This document shows positions 41,998 through 49,913 of a stretch of DNA of 64,000 nt, one piece after another. Positions within the stretch are counted from its first letter, which is position 1; every line of letters begins with the position of its first letter. Source of the DNA: Spirosoma luteum DSM 19990 (GTDB taxonomy: Bacteria; Bacteroidota; Bacteroidia; Cytophagales; Spirosomataceae); contig NZ_KB893301.1 of the NCBI RefSeq assembly GCF_000374065.1, forward strand, positions 151,429 through 215,428, written 5' to 3'. Below the pieces are notes generated by a model. It did not search any database. It worked only from the letters and a program-made list of their open reading frames with translations, and had not been told where the DNA came from. Made by a program: the position numbers and the translations under genes.

Positions 41998-43248
41998 TTA
42001 CAATTGCGGCTGTTCCAGTACTAAGTTTTCGTCAACGTGGCCCGCTTTCTTGTTGCGCATCCAGAACCACAGAGCCGTAAACGCAAAAATTAGAATAATC
42101 GGAAACGTCATCATAGTCGAGAGAGTGGCTTGCCCCGCTGCTAATTCAAGTTCTGATCCGGTTAGACCTTTGGCCGCGTTTGCCGCATGATCACTATCAA
42201 TCCACCGACCAATGATTGGCTGGAAAATAGACGTTGACAGCATACCCACCCCACCAATGATAGACATTCCTAACGCTCCGCTTAATGGAACTCGCTGGGC
42301 AACAAAGCCGATCATAGTTGGCCAGTTAAAACACACGCCAAGGCCGAATATAACAGCGGCTAAATAGGCTATTGGGCCCGTTACGGTACTGAACATATAG
42401 ATACCGATGGTTGCTAAAACGGCTCCTCCGAGCAAAACACCTGTTTGCCCGAATTGTCCTACAACTGGACCCGTGAAAAGACGACCAATAGTCATTACGC
42501 CGAATGTCAAGGCCAGAACCAGCATAGCATCTGCTCCACTGCTGCTTAATACAACGGCTACCCACTGGTTAGGACCAAATTCGGTAATGGCAGTCAGTGC
42601 CATACAGCAAAACAGGGCGATGTACAAAGGAGTCAGCATGGCCTGGAAGTTCTTCGCTAAAGACGTTACACCCTCCACTTTTGGCTTTGGGAAAGGCTGG
42701 CCAAAAAATAGGAACGCGTAAACAATGGTCGGAAGCATAAGCACCCATATTTGGGTCTGCCAGGTGGAACCTGCATCAGTCATGAATTTGGATATCAAAC
42801 TACCAATCACAATACCTCCGGGAAACCACATGTGAAACCGTCCCAGCATTTTATTCAGCTTGTTGCTGGAATACATATCGGCAATCATTGGGTTACAGGC
42901 AGCTTCAGTACAGCCATTACCGAAGCCGATAAAGAATGTTGAGAACAACAGACCTGTATACCCACCCGCATAAATAGTCAGTAAAATTCCTAATGTGTGA
43001 GCAACAACAGCTACCTGCATGATAATTTTTGGTCCTATTGTGTGATACACTATGCCACCAATCACCATTGAAATAGGAAAGCCAAAAAAGAACATGGAAT
43101 TTATAAAGCCCAACTGCTCGGCAGTCAAACCAAATTCGTTTCCTAGTTGGGGCAGAATACCAGCCCTGATACTAAAGGAAAAGGCTGTGGTGATAATAGC
43201 CAGGCAACTTGCCAGAAACAGCCGTGAGGGGTTAACAGATTGATTCAT
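41998..43248 (-). CDS. MFS sugar transporter (FucP-like)
   Basis: A 416-residue, 12-span major facilitator superfamily protein. The first segment, FSFSIRAGILPQLGNEFGL, and GIVYHTIGPKIIMQVAVV resemble Bacteroidota sugar permeases of the FucP-like branch, with the cytoplasmic loop KPKVEGVTSLAKNFQAMLTP between halves. It faces a Gfo/Idh/MocA dehydrogenase gene across 312 bases, and a sugar isomerase is further on, so it probably imports the sugar those enzymes oxidise. Substrate not known. Confidence 0.88.
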   Translation of the reverse strand: MNQSVNPSRLFLASCLAIITTAFSFSIRAGILPQLGNEFGLTAEQLGFINSMFFFGFPISMVIGGIVYHTIGPKIIMQVAVVAHTLGILLTIYAGGYTGLLFSTFFIGFGNGCTEAACNPMIADMYSSNKLNKMLGRFHMWFPGGIVIGSLISKFMTDAGSTWQTQIWVLMLPTIVYAFLFFGQPFPKPKVEGVTSLAKNFQAMLTPLYIALFCCMALTAITEFGPNQWVAVVLSSSGADAMLVLALTFGVMTIGRLFTGPVVGQFGQTGVLLGGAVLATIGIYMFSTVTGPIAYLAAVIFGLGVCFNWPTMIGFVAQRVPLSGALGMSIIGGVGMLSTSIFQPIIGRWIDSDHAANAAKGLTGSELELAAGQATLSTMMTFPIILIFAFTALWFWMRNKKAGHVDENLVLEQPQL

Positions 43249-43349
43249 TATCTGCGAGAGGGGATTTAGTGGTTTATTACTGTATCAACGAGCAAAAGAC
43301 GAAAGGAAGAATAAACTCACTGTCCCTTTGTCATTTTTGTGCAAAATTT

Positions 43350-43382
43350 CCGAAAAATTAGAGAAAACTACTAATTTTTCGG
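43350..43382. promoter_or_regulatory. Inverted repeat in the divergent MFS / oxidoreductase region
   Basis: Perfect 12-base arms CCGAAAAATTAG (43350-43361) and CTAATTTTTCGG (43371-43382) around nine bases, in the middle of a 312-base gap between divergent sugar genes. The place fits an operator for both, but no regulator gene adjoins it and no exact TAnnTTTG element is near. The rest of the gap holds a family-C repeat. Confidence 0.5.
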
Positions 43383-43465
43383 CGGGATAAACTAGTTTGA
43401 CGGTGCGCGAAGCAGTTCAATTAACTGCATGTTAACCTGCCTAGACCGCTTAGTGCTACTAGGAA

Positions 43466-43510
43466 CCATAAACTGAATACCATATACCGTAAACGGATTT
43501 ACAGTAAACT
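43466..43510. repeat. Intergenic repeat, family C (copy 3)
   Basis: CCATAAACTGAATACC, then CATATACCGTAAACGG and TTTACAGTAAAC. The first 20 bases from 43464 match the reverse complement of 11461-11480 at 18 positions. Located 50 bases before the oxidoreductase ATG. Confidence 0.6.
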
Positions 43511-43560
43511 CCCCCCTGTGTTTCCCTTTTCTTACCTGTTTACACTCAACACAACGACCT

Positions 43561-44712
43561 ATGCATAGAAAATTAAGAATGGGCATGGTGGGTGGCGGAC
43601 TGGATGCCTTTATTGGTGCCGTTCACCGCCGGGCCGCTGCTTTCGACGGCGAAATCGAACTGGTTTGTGGCTGCTTCAGTTCATCGCCCGACAAATCGAA
43701 GGCAACGGGGCACGCTCTCTATTTGCCCGAAAACCGCGTTTATGCCTCCTTTGAGGAAATGATTATGACAGAAAAATCCCTGCCCGAGGGCGAACGGATG
43801 GATTTACTGTCGATTGTGACGCCCAACAACTTGCACTTCCCACCCGCCAAAATGGCCCTTGAAAATGGATTCCATGTGATGTGCGATAAACCGATGACGC
43901 TGACGCTGGATGAAGCCAAAGAACTGGCCGAAATCGTGGAGAAATCAGGGTTGGTATTCGGACTGACGCACAACTACACTGGCTACCCGATGGTGAAAGA
44001 AGCTCGTGCCATGATTAAGAACGGTATCCTGGGCGAACTTCGGAAAGTGGTAGTGGAGTATCCGCAGGGATGGCTGTCGAAGAAAGAAGAGGATACGGAT
44101 TACAAACAGGCTATCTGGCGTACCGACCCGGCTCAATCGGGCGCGGCCGGGTGCATGGGCGACATTGGTACCCATGCCGAGAATCTGGCCGAGTATATCA
44201 CCGGCTTGCGAATCAACGAACTCTGCGCCGACCTGACCAGCTTTGTACCCGGCCGCCAGCTCGATGATGATGGCAATGTGCTGCTGCATTTCGAGGGGGG
44301 TGCCAAAGGGGTTTTGCACGCCAGCCAGATTGCAAATGGCGAAGAGAACGGGCTTAAAATTTACGTGTATGGCGAATTGGGTGGCCTGGAATGGCATCAG
44401 ATGGAGCCGAATACGCTGAAGTATAAAACCCAGGAAGGCCAGCGTATCATCCGCCCCAATGTAGGCACCTTATCTGAATCGGCCAAAGCCCACTGGCGTA
44501 TGCCGGCGGGTCATCCGGAGGGGTTCTTTGAAGCATTTTCCAATCTGTATCGCAACTTTGCCTACGCCGTAAAAGCGCACATGGAAGGCCGCGACCCCGA
44601 CCCGCTTTATGACTTCCCTGGCGTTCAGGACGGTATCCGCGGGCTGGCGTTCATCGACACCGTTATAGCCTCGAATCAGTCGGATAAGAAGTGGACGAAG
44701 TTTGTTCAATAG
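43561..44712 (+). CDS. Gfo/Idh/MocA-family NAD(P)-dependent sugar oxidoreductase
   Basis: A 383-residue cytoplasmic dehydrogenase. The Rossmann domain opens RMGMVGGGLDAFIGAVHR; the family signature MCDKPMTLTLDEAKEL (about 113-128) gives the Lys that binds substrate and cofactor; GCMGDIGTHAENL supplies the catalytic Asp/His pair GDIGTH. The C-terminal half is the alpha/beta substrate-binding domain. Together with a second family member (44837-45982), a TIM-barrel isomerase and an MFS carrier it suggests oxidation of a sugar or inositol-type compound, perhaps to a keto-sugar. Substrate unknown. Confidence 0.92.
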   Translation: MHRKLRMGMVGGGLDAFIGAVHRRAAAFDGEIELVCGCFSSSPDKSKATGHALYLPENRVYASFEEMIMTEKSLPEGERMDLLSIVTPNNLHFPPAKMALENGFHVMCDKPMTLTLDEAKELAEIVEKSGLVFGLTHNYTGYPMVKEARAMIKNGILGELRKVVVEYPQGWLSKKEEDTDYKQAIWRTDPAQSGAAGCMGDIGTHAENLAEYITGLRINELCADLTSFVPGRQLDDDGNVLLHFEGGAKGVLHASQIANGEENGLKIYVYGELGGLEWHQMEPNTLKYKTQEGQRIIRPNVGTLSESAKAHWRMPAGHPEGFFEAFSNLYRNFAYAVKAHMEGRDPDPLYDFPGVQDGIRGLAFIDTVIASNQSDKKWTKFVQ

Positions 44713-44738
44713 TATTTTTTATTTTTTTTCGCCGTAAC

Positions 44739-44784
44739 GTTTTCCCGCAAGCCAGCGAATTAATTCGCTGGCTTGCGGGAAAAC
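44739..44784. repeat. 46-base perfect palindrome
   Basis: Two 23-base arms (outer end GTTTTCCCGC, centre GCGAATTAATTCGC) with no loop, 27 bases after one oxidoreductase gene and 53 bases before the next. It is preceded, not followed, by a T-run, so it is not a textbook terminator on the plus strand. It could attenuate transcription between the two genes, act as an operator, or extrude as a cruciform. Confidence 0.75.
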
Positions 44785-44836
44785 AGCCAATTCGCCTGCT
44801 GACGAAACGGCGCTATACTTTATACCTTTTCCCCTT

Positions 44837-45982
44837 ATGCAAAAAATTAACATTGGTGTCGTTGGCACCGGATTCATCGGCCCGGCGCACATCGAAGCCC
44901 TGCGTCGTTTACCCAATACGAACGTTCTTGCCCTGTGCGAGGTAACCCCCGAACAGGCCCGGCAGAAAGCCGATCAACTGGGCATTGAACGGGCCTGTAC
45001 ATTCGACGAACTGCTGGCTATGGAGGACATTAAGGTAGTGCACATCTGTACGCCCAATTTCCTGCACTACTCGCAGTCAAAGGCAGCTCTGGAAGCAGGT
45101 AAGCACGTCGTGTGCGAAAAACCCCTGGCCAAAGACCTGCACGAAGCCGAGGAACTGGTGAAACTGGCAAAAGAAACCGGACTGGTCAACGCCGTCCATT
45201 TCAACCTGCGATACTACCCACTCGTTCGGCAGATGAAAGTGATGCGGGAGCAGAACGACCTGGGCGAAGTGTACTCCATTATTGGCTCATATCTACAGGA
45301 CTGGCTGTTTTATAACACCGATTATAACTGGCGGCTCGAACCCGATAAGTCGGGCGACTCGCGGGCCATTGCCGATATTGGGTCGCACCTGATGGACAGC
45401 CTGGAGTACATTACAGGCTTAAAAACCGTAGCGGTCATGGCCGATTTCAATACGGTGCACAAAGTCCGGAAGAAGCCGCTGAAGCCCGTGGAGACGTATT
45501 CGGGCAAGATGCTCCAGCCGGAAGACTATGCCGACGTGCCCATCAATACCGAAGATCACGCCAACGTGCTACTGAAATTCGATAACGGGAACCGGGGGGT
45601 CATTACCGTGTCGCAGGTATCGGCAGGGCGCAAAAATCAGATGAAGCTGGAAATTGCCGGTTCGAAGAAAACCTACGCCTGGAACTCCGAAGCCCCCAAC
45701 GAAATGTGGATTGGCAACCGCGACGGGGCCAATCAGTCGTTCATGCGCGACCCGTCTCTGGCGCACCCCGAAGCCCGTTCGGTCATCTCATTCCCTGGCG
45801 GGCACAACGAAGGCTTCCCCGATACCTCGAAGCAACTATTCAAAGAAGTGTACGACGCGGTGGCAGCTGGCAAACAACCCGAAAATCCGACCTTCCCTAC
45901 CTTTGCCGATGGTTACCGTGAACTGCTTATCTGCGAGAAAATCCTGGAAAGTAACCGGAAGCAGGCGTGGGTGGAAGTTTAA
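44837..45982 (+). CDS. Gfo/Idh/MocA-family sugar oxidoreductase (second copy)
   Basis: A 381-residue dehydrogenase with Rossmann motif IGVVGTGFIGPAHIEAL (6-22), CEKPLAKDLHEAEEL (about 94-108) and the catalytic region DIGSHLMDSLEYITG. It is only distantly similar to its neighbour at 43561-44712, so the two probably catalyse different steps rather than being a recent duplication. Separated by the 46-base palindrome, with a TACCTTTT element (44823-44830) just before the ATG that could be a weak promoter. Substrate unknown. Confidence 0.92.
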   Translation: MQKINIGVVGTGFIGPAHIEALRRLPNTNVLALCEVTPEQARQKADQLGIERACTFDELLAMEDIKVVHICTPNFLHYSQSKAALEAGKHVVCEKPLAKDLHEAEELVKLAKETGLVNAVHFNLRYYPLVRQMKVMREQNDLGEVYSIIGSYLQDWLFYNTDYNWRLEPDKSGDSRAIADIGSHLMDSLEYITGLKTVAVMADFNTVHKVRKKPLKPVETYSGKMLQPEDYADVPINTEDHANVLLKFDNGNRGVITVSQVSAGRKNQMKLEIAGSKKTYAWNSEAPNEMWIGNRDGANQSFMRDPSLAHPEARSVISFPGGHNEGFPDTSKQLFKEVYDAVAAGKQPENPTFPTFADGYRELLICEKILESNRKQAWVEV

Positions 45983-46028
45983 TGGAAATCGTTATCTTGG
46001 CGTAGCGTACAGATTATTCTAAAAAGTC

Positions 46029-46256
46029 ATGAATTATCGAGACATTATTTCAATCAACCCAAACATCCGGTTCGGTCGCCCCTGCATCACCGGCACCCGC
46101 ATTTCAGTAGGTGATGTGCTTGGCTGGTTGTCCAGAGGGATGTCACACGAAGAAATTATCGAAGATTTCCCTGAACTGACCAATGAGCAAATTATGGCTT
46201 GTCTGGCGTTTGCTGCCAGTCGGGAACGAAACATTAAGGTAGTTGTCTCGAAATGA
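46029..46256 (+). CDS. DUF433 antitoxin
   Basis: A 75-residue DUF433 protein with the family pattern INPNIRFGRPCITGTRISVG, VLGWLSRGMSHEEIIEDFP and the final helix LTNEQIMACLAFA. DUF433 is a small helix-turn-helix-like fold that serves as antitoxin for DUF5615 PIN-like toxins. It overlaps the toxin gene by four bases (ATGA), the usual coupling. It is inserted between two sugar-metabolism genes that run in the same direction and might share their transcript. Confidence 0.92.
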   Translation: MNYRDIISINPNIRFGRPCITGTRISVGDVLGWLSRGMSHEEIIEDFPELTNEQIMACLAFAASRERNIKVVVSK

Positions 46257-46615
46257 ACACGCCCACTTTTTCGTTGCTCTTCGATGAAAATATTTCATAT
46301 CGGGTGGTGAAGCAAATTCTTCATTTATTTCCTGGAAGTCAGGCGGCAAAACAAATAAAGCTACTGGCTAAAGAAGATTTTCTGATTTGGGAGACAGCGA
46401 AATCGGGCGGTTTTACCATCATTACCTACGATGAAGATTACGAACTGTTGAGCAACCTGCGTGGCTGGCCACCTAAAGTGATTTTGATCAGGTCCGGCAA
46501 CCTGAGCAATACGGAAGTTATAGCTATGCTCCAGATAAATTTCGATGCTATCTCCGATTTTCTCCTTGATATAGAATTTGATGCACGGGGTGTACTCGAA
46601 CTGTATCAGTCCTAA
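46253..46615 (+). CDS. DUF5615 PIN-like toxin
   Basis: A 120-residue PIN-like (Mut7-C type) protein. The acidic residues typical of the nuclease site occur in LLFDENISYR (N-terminal), IITYDEDYELL (about 60-70), and the strand KVILIRSGNLSN follows. DUF433/DUF5615 pairs are predicted ribonuclease toxin-antitoxin modules. The sequence is AT-richer than the neighbouring sugar genes, in line with a separate origin. Whether it is active is not known; all the recognisable acidic positions are retained. Confidence 0.88.
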   Translation: MNTPTFSLLFDENISYRVVKQILHLFPGSQAAKQIKLLAKEDFLIWETAKSGGFTIITYDEDYELLSNLRGWPPKVILIRSGNLSNTEVIAMLQINFDAISDFLLDIEFDARGVLELYQS

Positions 46616-46634
46616 GTAAACTACTGATAAGAAT

Positions 46635-47687
46635 ATGAAAACAATGAAAGGTCCGGGCATATTTCTAGCCCAGTTTCTGGGTGACGAAGCCCCGTTTAAT
46701 TCGCTTGATTCTATTGCCAAGTACATGGCCGACCTCGGCTACAAAGGCGTTCAGATTCCTACCTGGGACCCGCGCATGATTGACCTGAAGCAAGCCGCCG
46801 AGAGTCAGACCTATTGCGATGACTACAAAGGAAGGCTGAAGGAAATTGGTGTGGAGATCACCGAACTGGCCACGCACCTGCAAGGGCAATTGGTGGCTAT
46901 GCACCCGGCCTACATGGCCATGTACGACGGATTCGGCCCGGCCGAACTGGCGGGCAAACCCAAAGACCAGCAGGCTTGGGCGACCGACCAACTCATTATG
47001 ACGGCCAAAGCCAGTAAAAATCTTGGCCTGAAAGTCAGTCCTTCTTTTTCGGGAGCACTGCTGTGGCCGTTCATGTATCCGTGGCCGCAGCGTCCGGCGG
47101 GTTTGGTGGAAACTGGATTCAAGGAATTGGCCAGCCGCTGGATGCCCATTCTGAATGCGTACGAAGATGCGGGTGTCGATATCGCCTTTGAACTGCATCC
47201 CGGAGAGGACCTGCACGATGGTGTTACCTTCGAGATGTTCCTGGAGCAGGTAAACAACCACCCGCGCGTAGGCATCAACTACGACCCCAGCCACTTTGTG
47301 TTGCAGCAACTGGATTACCTCCAGTTCATTGATTTTTACCACGACCGTATTTTTGCGTTCCACGTTAAGGATGCCGAGTTCAACCCCACGGGAAAACAGG
47401 GTGTATACGGTGGTTTCCAGGGATGGGTAGAGCGGGCCGGGCGGTTCCGTTCACTGGGTGACGGACAGGTCGATTTCTCCGGTATCTTCAGCAAACTGGC
47501 GCAGTACGATTACGATAGATGGGCGGTGCTGGAATGGGAATGTGCCCTCAAACACCCCGAACAGGGAGCGGCCGAAGGAGCCCCCTTCATCGATAGTCAC
47601 ATTATTCGCGTAACCGAACGCGCCTTCGACGACTTTGCCGGAACCGGTGCGGATGATGCATTCAATAAAAAAGTACTGGGTTTGTAA
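46635..47687 (+). CDS. Sugar phosphate isomerase/epimerase family protein (TIM barrel)
   Basis: A 350-residue xylose-isomerase-like TIM-barrel enzyme. Metal ligands of the family are visible: FELHPGEDLHDG (Glu and His), NYDPSHFVLQ (Asp, His), FAFHVKDAEF (His, Asp) and VLEWECALKHPEQG (Glu). Such enzymes interconvert keto and aldo sugars or act on inositol derivatives. It follows the oxidoreductase pair and the inserted toxin-antitoxin genes, and a strong hairpin closes the block. Probably a step of the same sugar pathway. Confidence 0.92.
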   Translation: MKTMKGPGIFLAQFLGDEAPFNSLDSIAKYMADLGYKGVQIPTWDPRMIDLKQAAESQTYCDDYKGRLKEIGVEITELATHLQGQLVAMHPAYMAMYDGFGPAELAGKPKDQQAWATDQLIMTAKASKNLGLKVSPSFSGALLWPFMYPWPQRPAGLVETGFKELASRWMPILNAYEDAGVDIAFELHPGEDLHDGVTFEMFLEQVNNHPRVGINYDPSHFVLQQLDYLQFIDFYHDRIFAFHVKDAEFNPTGKQGVYGGFQGWVERAGRFRSLGDGQVDFSGIFSKLAQYDYDRWAVLEWECALKHPEQGAAEGAPFIDSHIIRVTERAFDDFAGTGADDAFNKKVLGL

Positions 47688-47693
47688 GTGTTT

Positions 47694-47729
47694 ACGATGG
47701 GTTGTAGCGCTAGCGGTACAACCCATCGT
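47694..47729 (+). terminator. Terminator of the sugar-utilisation block
   Basis: Perfect 13-base-pair stem (ACGATGGGTTGTA at 47694-47706 with 47717-47729) and 10-base loop, seven bases after the isomerase stop; CATTT follows. Confidence 0.8.
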
Positions 47730-47751
47730 CATTTAAAAGTAACTGTACTCT

Positions 47752-48612
47752 ATGCGTGTATTCGGTCATGTAGTAGGGATTCCCGAAGGAAGTGAATTTG
47801 AAAATCGGTATACCCTGTCGCAATATGGAGTTCATCGTCCACTACAGGCAGGAATAAGTGGTTCACAAGACGAAGGTGCCGATTCAATTGTGCTATCGGG
47901 CGGATACGAAGATGACAAAGACTATGGTGATGTTATCATCTATACGGGGCATGGCGGGCGTAGTCAGGTAACAGGACTTCAAGTTGCGGACCAAAAACTA
48001 ACCCGGCAGAATTTAGCATTAGCCCTTAATTGCCAACGAGGGACGCCCGTAAGAGTAATACGTGGCTATAAACATACTTCCCCTATATCGCCAAAGGAAG
48101 GCTACCGATACGATGGTTTATATCGGGTTGATTCTTATTGGCAAGAGCAGGGTTTGTCTGGTTTTGTCATCTGGAGATTTCGTCTGGAGAAAATTCACGA
48201 ACAGTTAGCTACTGATACTGTCGAAGAACCCCCATCTATATACGAAAACTCTGAGCGCATCGAGATAACCATTCAACGGATAATGCGTGATACGAAACTG
48301 GCTTTGTCGGTTAAAGAAATGTATAATTTCGAATGCCAAGTATGCCAGATTCGTATTCTAACTAACGCGGGTCTTTATGCAGAAGCGGCTCATATCCAGC
48401 CATTGGGCATGCCACACAATGGTCCAGATAGTATCGACAATATCCTCTGTTTATGCCCAAACCATCACGTTATGTTCGACTTTGGGGGTTTCAGTATTGC
48501 AGATGACTTAACTCTGATTGGACTGGAAGGAGGGTTGTATAAAGAGCCAAAACATTTCATTAACCCTCGCTATCTACAGTATCACCGTGAACATTTTGCT
48601 GATAAGATTTAG
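47752..48612 (+). CDS. SRA(YDG)-HNH modification-dependent restriction endonuclease
   Basis: A 286-residue protein with an N-terminal SRA/YDG domain (about 1-150), recognised by VFGHVVGIPEGSEF, SGGYEDDKDYGDVIIYTGHG and GYRYDGLYRVDSYW, and a C-terminal HNH nuclease (about 190-286) with CQVC, AAHIQPLG, DNILCLCPNHHVMFDFGG. SRA domains flip out 5-methyl- or 5-hydroxymethyl-cytosine; this fusion is known from type IV restriction enzymes that cut modified foreign DNA. No methylase or second subunit is near. One 60-base line of the gene (48061-48120) has only 27 G/C, lower than its surroundings, and a truncated gene lies just downstream, so recent acquisition is likely. Confidence 0.92.
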   Translation: MRVFGHVVGIPEGSEFENRYTLSQYGVHRPLQAGISGSQDEGADSIVLSGGYEDDKDYGDVIIYTGHGGRSQVTGLQVADQKLTRQNLALALNCQRGTPVRVIRGYKHTSPISPKEGYRYDGLYRVDSYWQEQGLSGFVIWRFRLEKIHEQLATDTVEEPPSIYENSERIEITIQRIMRDTKLALSVKEMYNFECQVCQIRILTNAGLYAEAAHIQPLGMPHNGPDSIDNILCLCPNHHVMFDFGGFSIADDLTLIGLEGGLYKEPKHFINPRYLQYHREHFADKI

Positions 48613-48651
48613 TGATTTGTTATTGCGAACATTTTGTAGCCGATTATCAAT

Positions 48652-48828
48652 TCAAGTGCTTCGAGTAGATAAGTATTCTGTCATCCAATAAGCTGTAGAC
48701 AGAATAGGGCTGATACCCAGTAGATACACCAGTACGGGAATAGTGAGCAGGCTGCCACCACCCATTAGTCCCAGAATAAAGCCGATTAACAGCGAACTTA
48801 AAAAGCCAGTGATCTGTAAAAGCGTCAT
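48652..48828 (-). pseudogene. Truncated TauE/SafE-family sulfite exporter
   Basis: A 58-codon fragment starting MTLLQITGFLSSLLIGF, then GLMGGGSLLTIPVLVYLLG, the N-terminal signature of TauE/SafE permeases. After ILSTAY the family sequence stops and WMTEYLSTRST and a stop codon follow; a full protein has about 250 residues or more. The break is about 75 bases from the end of the SRA-HNH gene, so arrival of that gene probably removed the rest. It is 31 bases downstream of the DsrE-like gene on the same strand, where a sulfur exporter would be expected in an operon. Confidence 0.75.
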
Positions 48829-48859
48829 ACCCTGGTAGTTTGTACAGGCCAGTGTGCAA

Positions 48860-49564
48860 TTATCCCGCAAAAATGTACGCGCAACCTTTTTCCTGAGCCC
48901 GGCCCAGAGCCCATACGCCGGATGGCACAACCTGAATGCCCGGAAGCAGTCCCGCCAGCCAGTCTTTTTTTACCTCGTCGACCTTCAGGTTCATCATTGG
49001 GGCCAGGGTATTCGCCATTACGGTCATGGCCACATCGCATACGCAGAACTTGACCCCACTGGCCTGTAATTCATTGATGCCAATAGCTACATCGCCGATC
49101 CCCGGTACTTTAAAATCCCCTTGTTTCGGTTTGGCGAATGGGTTACGCATAGCGGGCTTACCCGTAGCGGGGTCATCTGCTTTCACAATATCACCAAACT
49201 TATATTTTTCCCAGATGCGGTCTTCAAACGCATACGGAATCGCATAATGGCGCAACACAACCACCACGCTGTTGTCGGCTTCGGGAGTGCCGGTAGCCGC
49301 GTTGGTCAGCAGAAATACCCGTGGCCAGGCAAACGGTAGCACTTCATGCGGCCGGGTGGCATCAAAAACAACCTTGTGTTTTCCTTTGATGTCGTTGAAC
49401 CAGGCGTCGGCCTCGTGGATATTCCCCTCCGCTACCGGTTCCGGATTGGCTGCTGCTGGCTTTGGGTTCACAAAAGCCGCAATTCCCAGCGAGGCTACAC
49501 CGGTAGTAAGTGCTCCTAAAAATTCGCGACGGGGGGTTGACTGTTGCTCTTTAATTGATTCCAT
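48860..49564 (-). CDS. Tat-exported DsrE-like sulfur-relay protein
   Basis: A 234-residue protein with a Tat signal (STPRREFLGALTTGVASLGI; twin Arg at residues 12-13). The mature part has the DsrE/DsrF-like alpha/beta fold: VVVVLRHYAIPYAF, GVKFCVCDVAMTVMAN with Cys residues, and GIQVVPSGVWALGRAQEKGCAYIF at the end. Periplasmic DsrE homologues are linked to sulfur oxidation or thiol handling. The truncated TauE/SafE fragment downstream supports a former sulfur-related operon. The frame is intact, so it may still function without the exporter. Confidence 0.8.
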   Translation of the reverse strand: MESIKEQQSTPRREFLGALTTGVASLGIAAFVNPKPAAANPEPVAEGNIHEADAWFNDIKGKHKVVFDATRPHEVLPFAWPRVFLLTNAATGTPEADNSVVVVLRHYAIPYAFEDRIWEKYKFGDIVKADDPATGKPAMRNPFAKPKQGDFKVPGIGDVAIGINELQASGVKFCVCDVAMTVMANTLAPMMNLKVDEVKKDWLAGLLPGIQVVPSGVWALGRAQEKGCAYIFAG

Positions 49565-49913
49565 AGTGGTATGATTTATTGGGTTAAGCGGTTTAGTTTA
49601 AGACGCGTCTTACCGGCTCCAAAAAGGCCTTTTGGATGAATCGGTGATTTACGGCTGGGCTCCTGAAAAGACAGAATGAATTTATAACCCCTTGATTAGT
49701 AGTTGTAAAAATCTTGATTGAACGGTTGGCTATTTAATTCAGCGGCTAGTTTCCCATGTCGAACAGTATCCACATCGACGTTATTATTCAGGCGTTTTTA
49801 CAGCTCAAATGGGACCAGTTAGAACGGTGCTGATGGGGTAAGCGGGGAATAGAAAAGATAGCTGCGCCATTGTCATTCGTCCCCTGCGAAAAAGGGATTA
49901 GACGTTTACGTAC
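49565..49913. other. Intergenic gap, nothing recognised
   Basis: About 349 bases between the DsrE-like gene (its start side) and the TPR lipoprotein (its stop side), both on the minus strand. It should contain the DsrE promoter, but no exact TAnnTTTG with a proper -33 is seen, and no open frame with content. Confidence 0.4.

Noticed and set aside
46665-47363. A 232-codon minus-strand frame
   Set aside because: Antisense to the sugar isomerase/epimerase, which has all its metal ligands.
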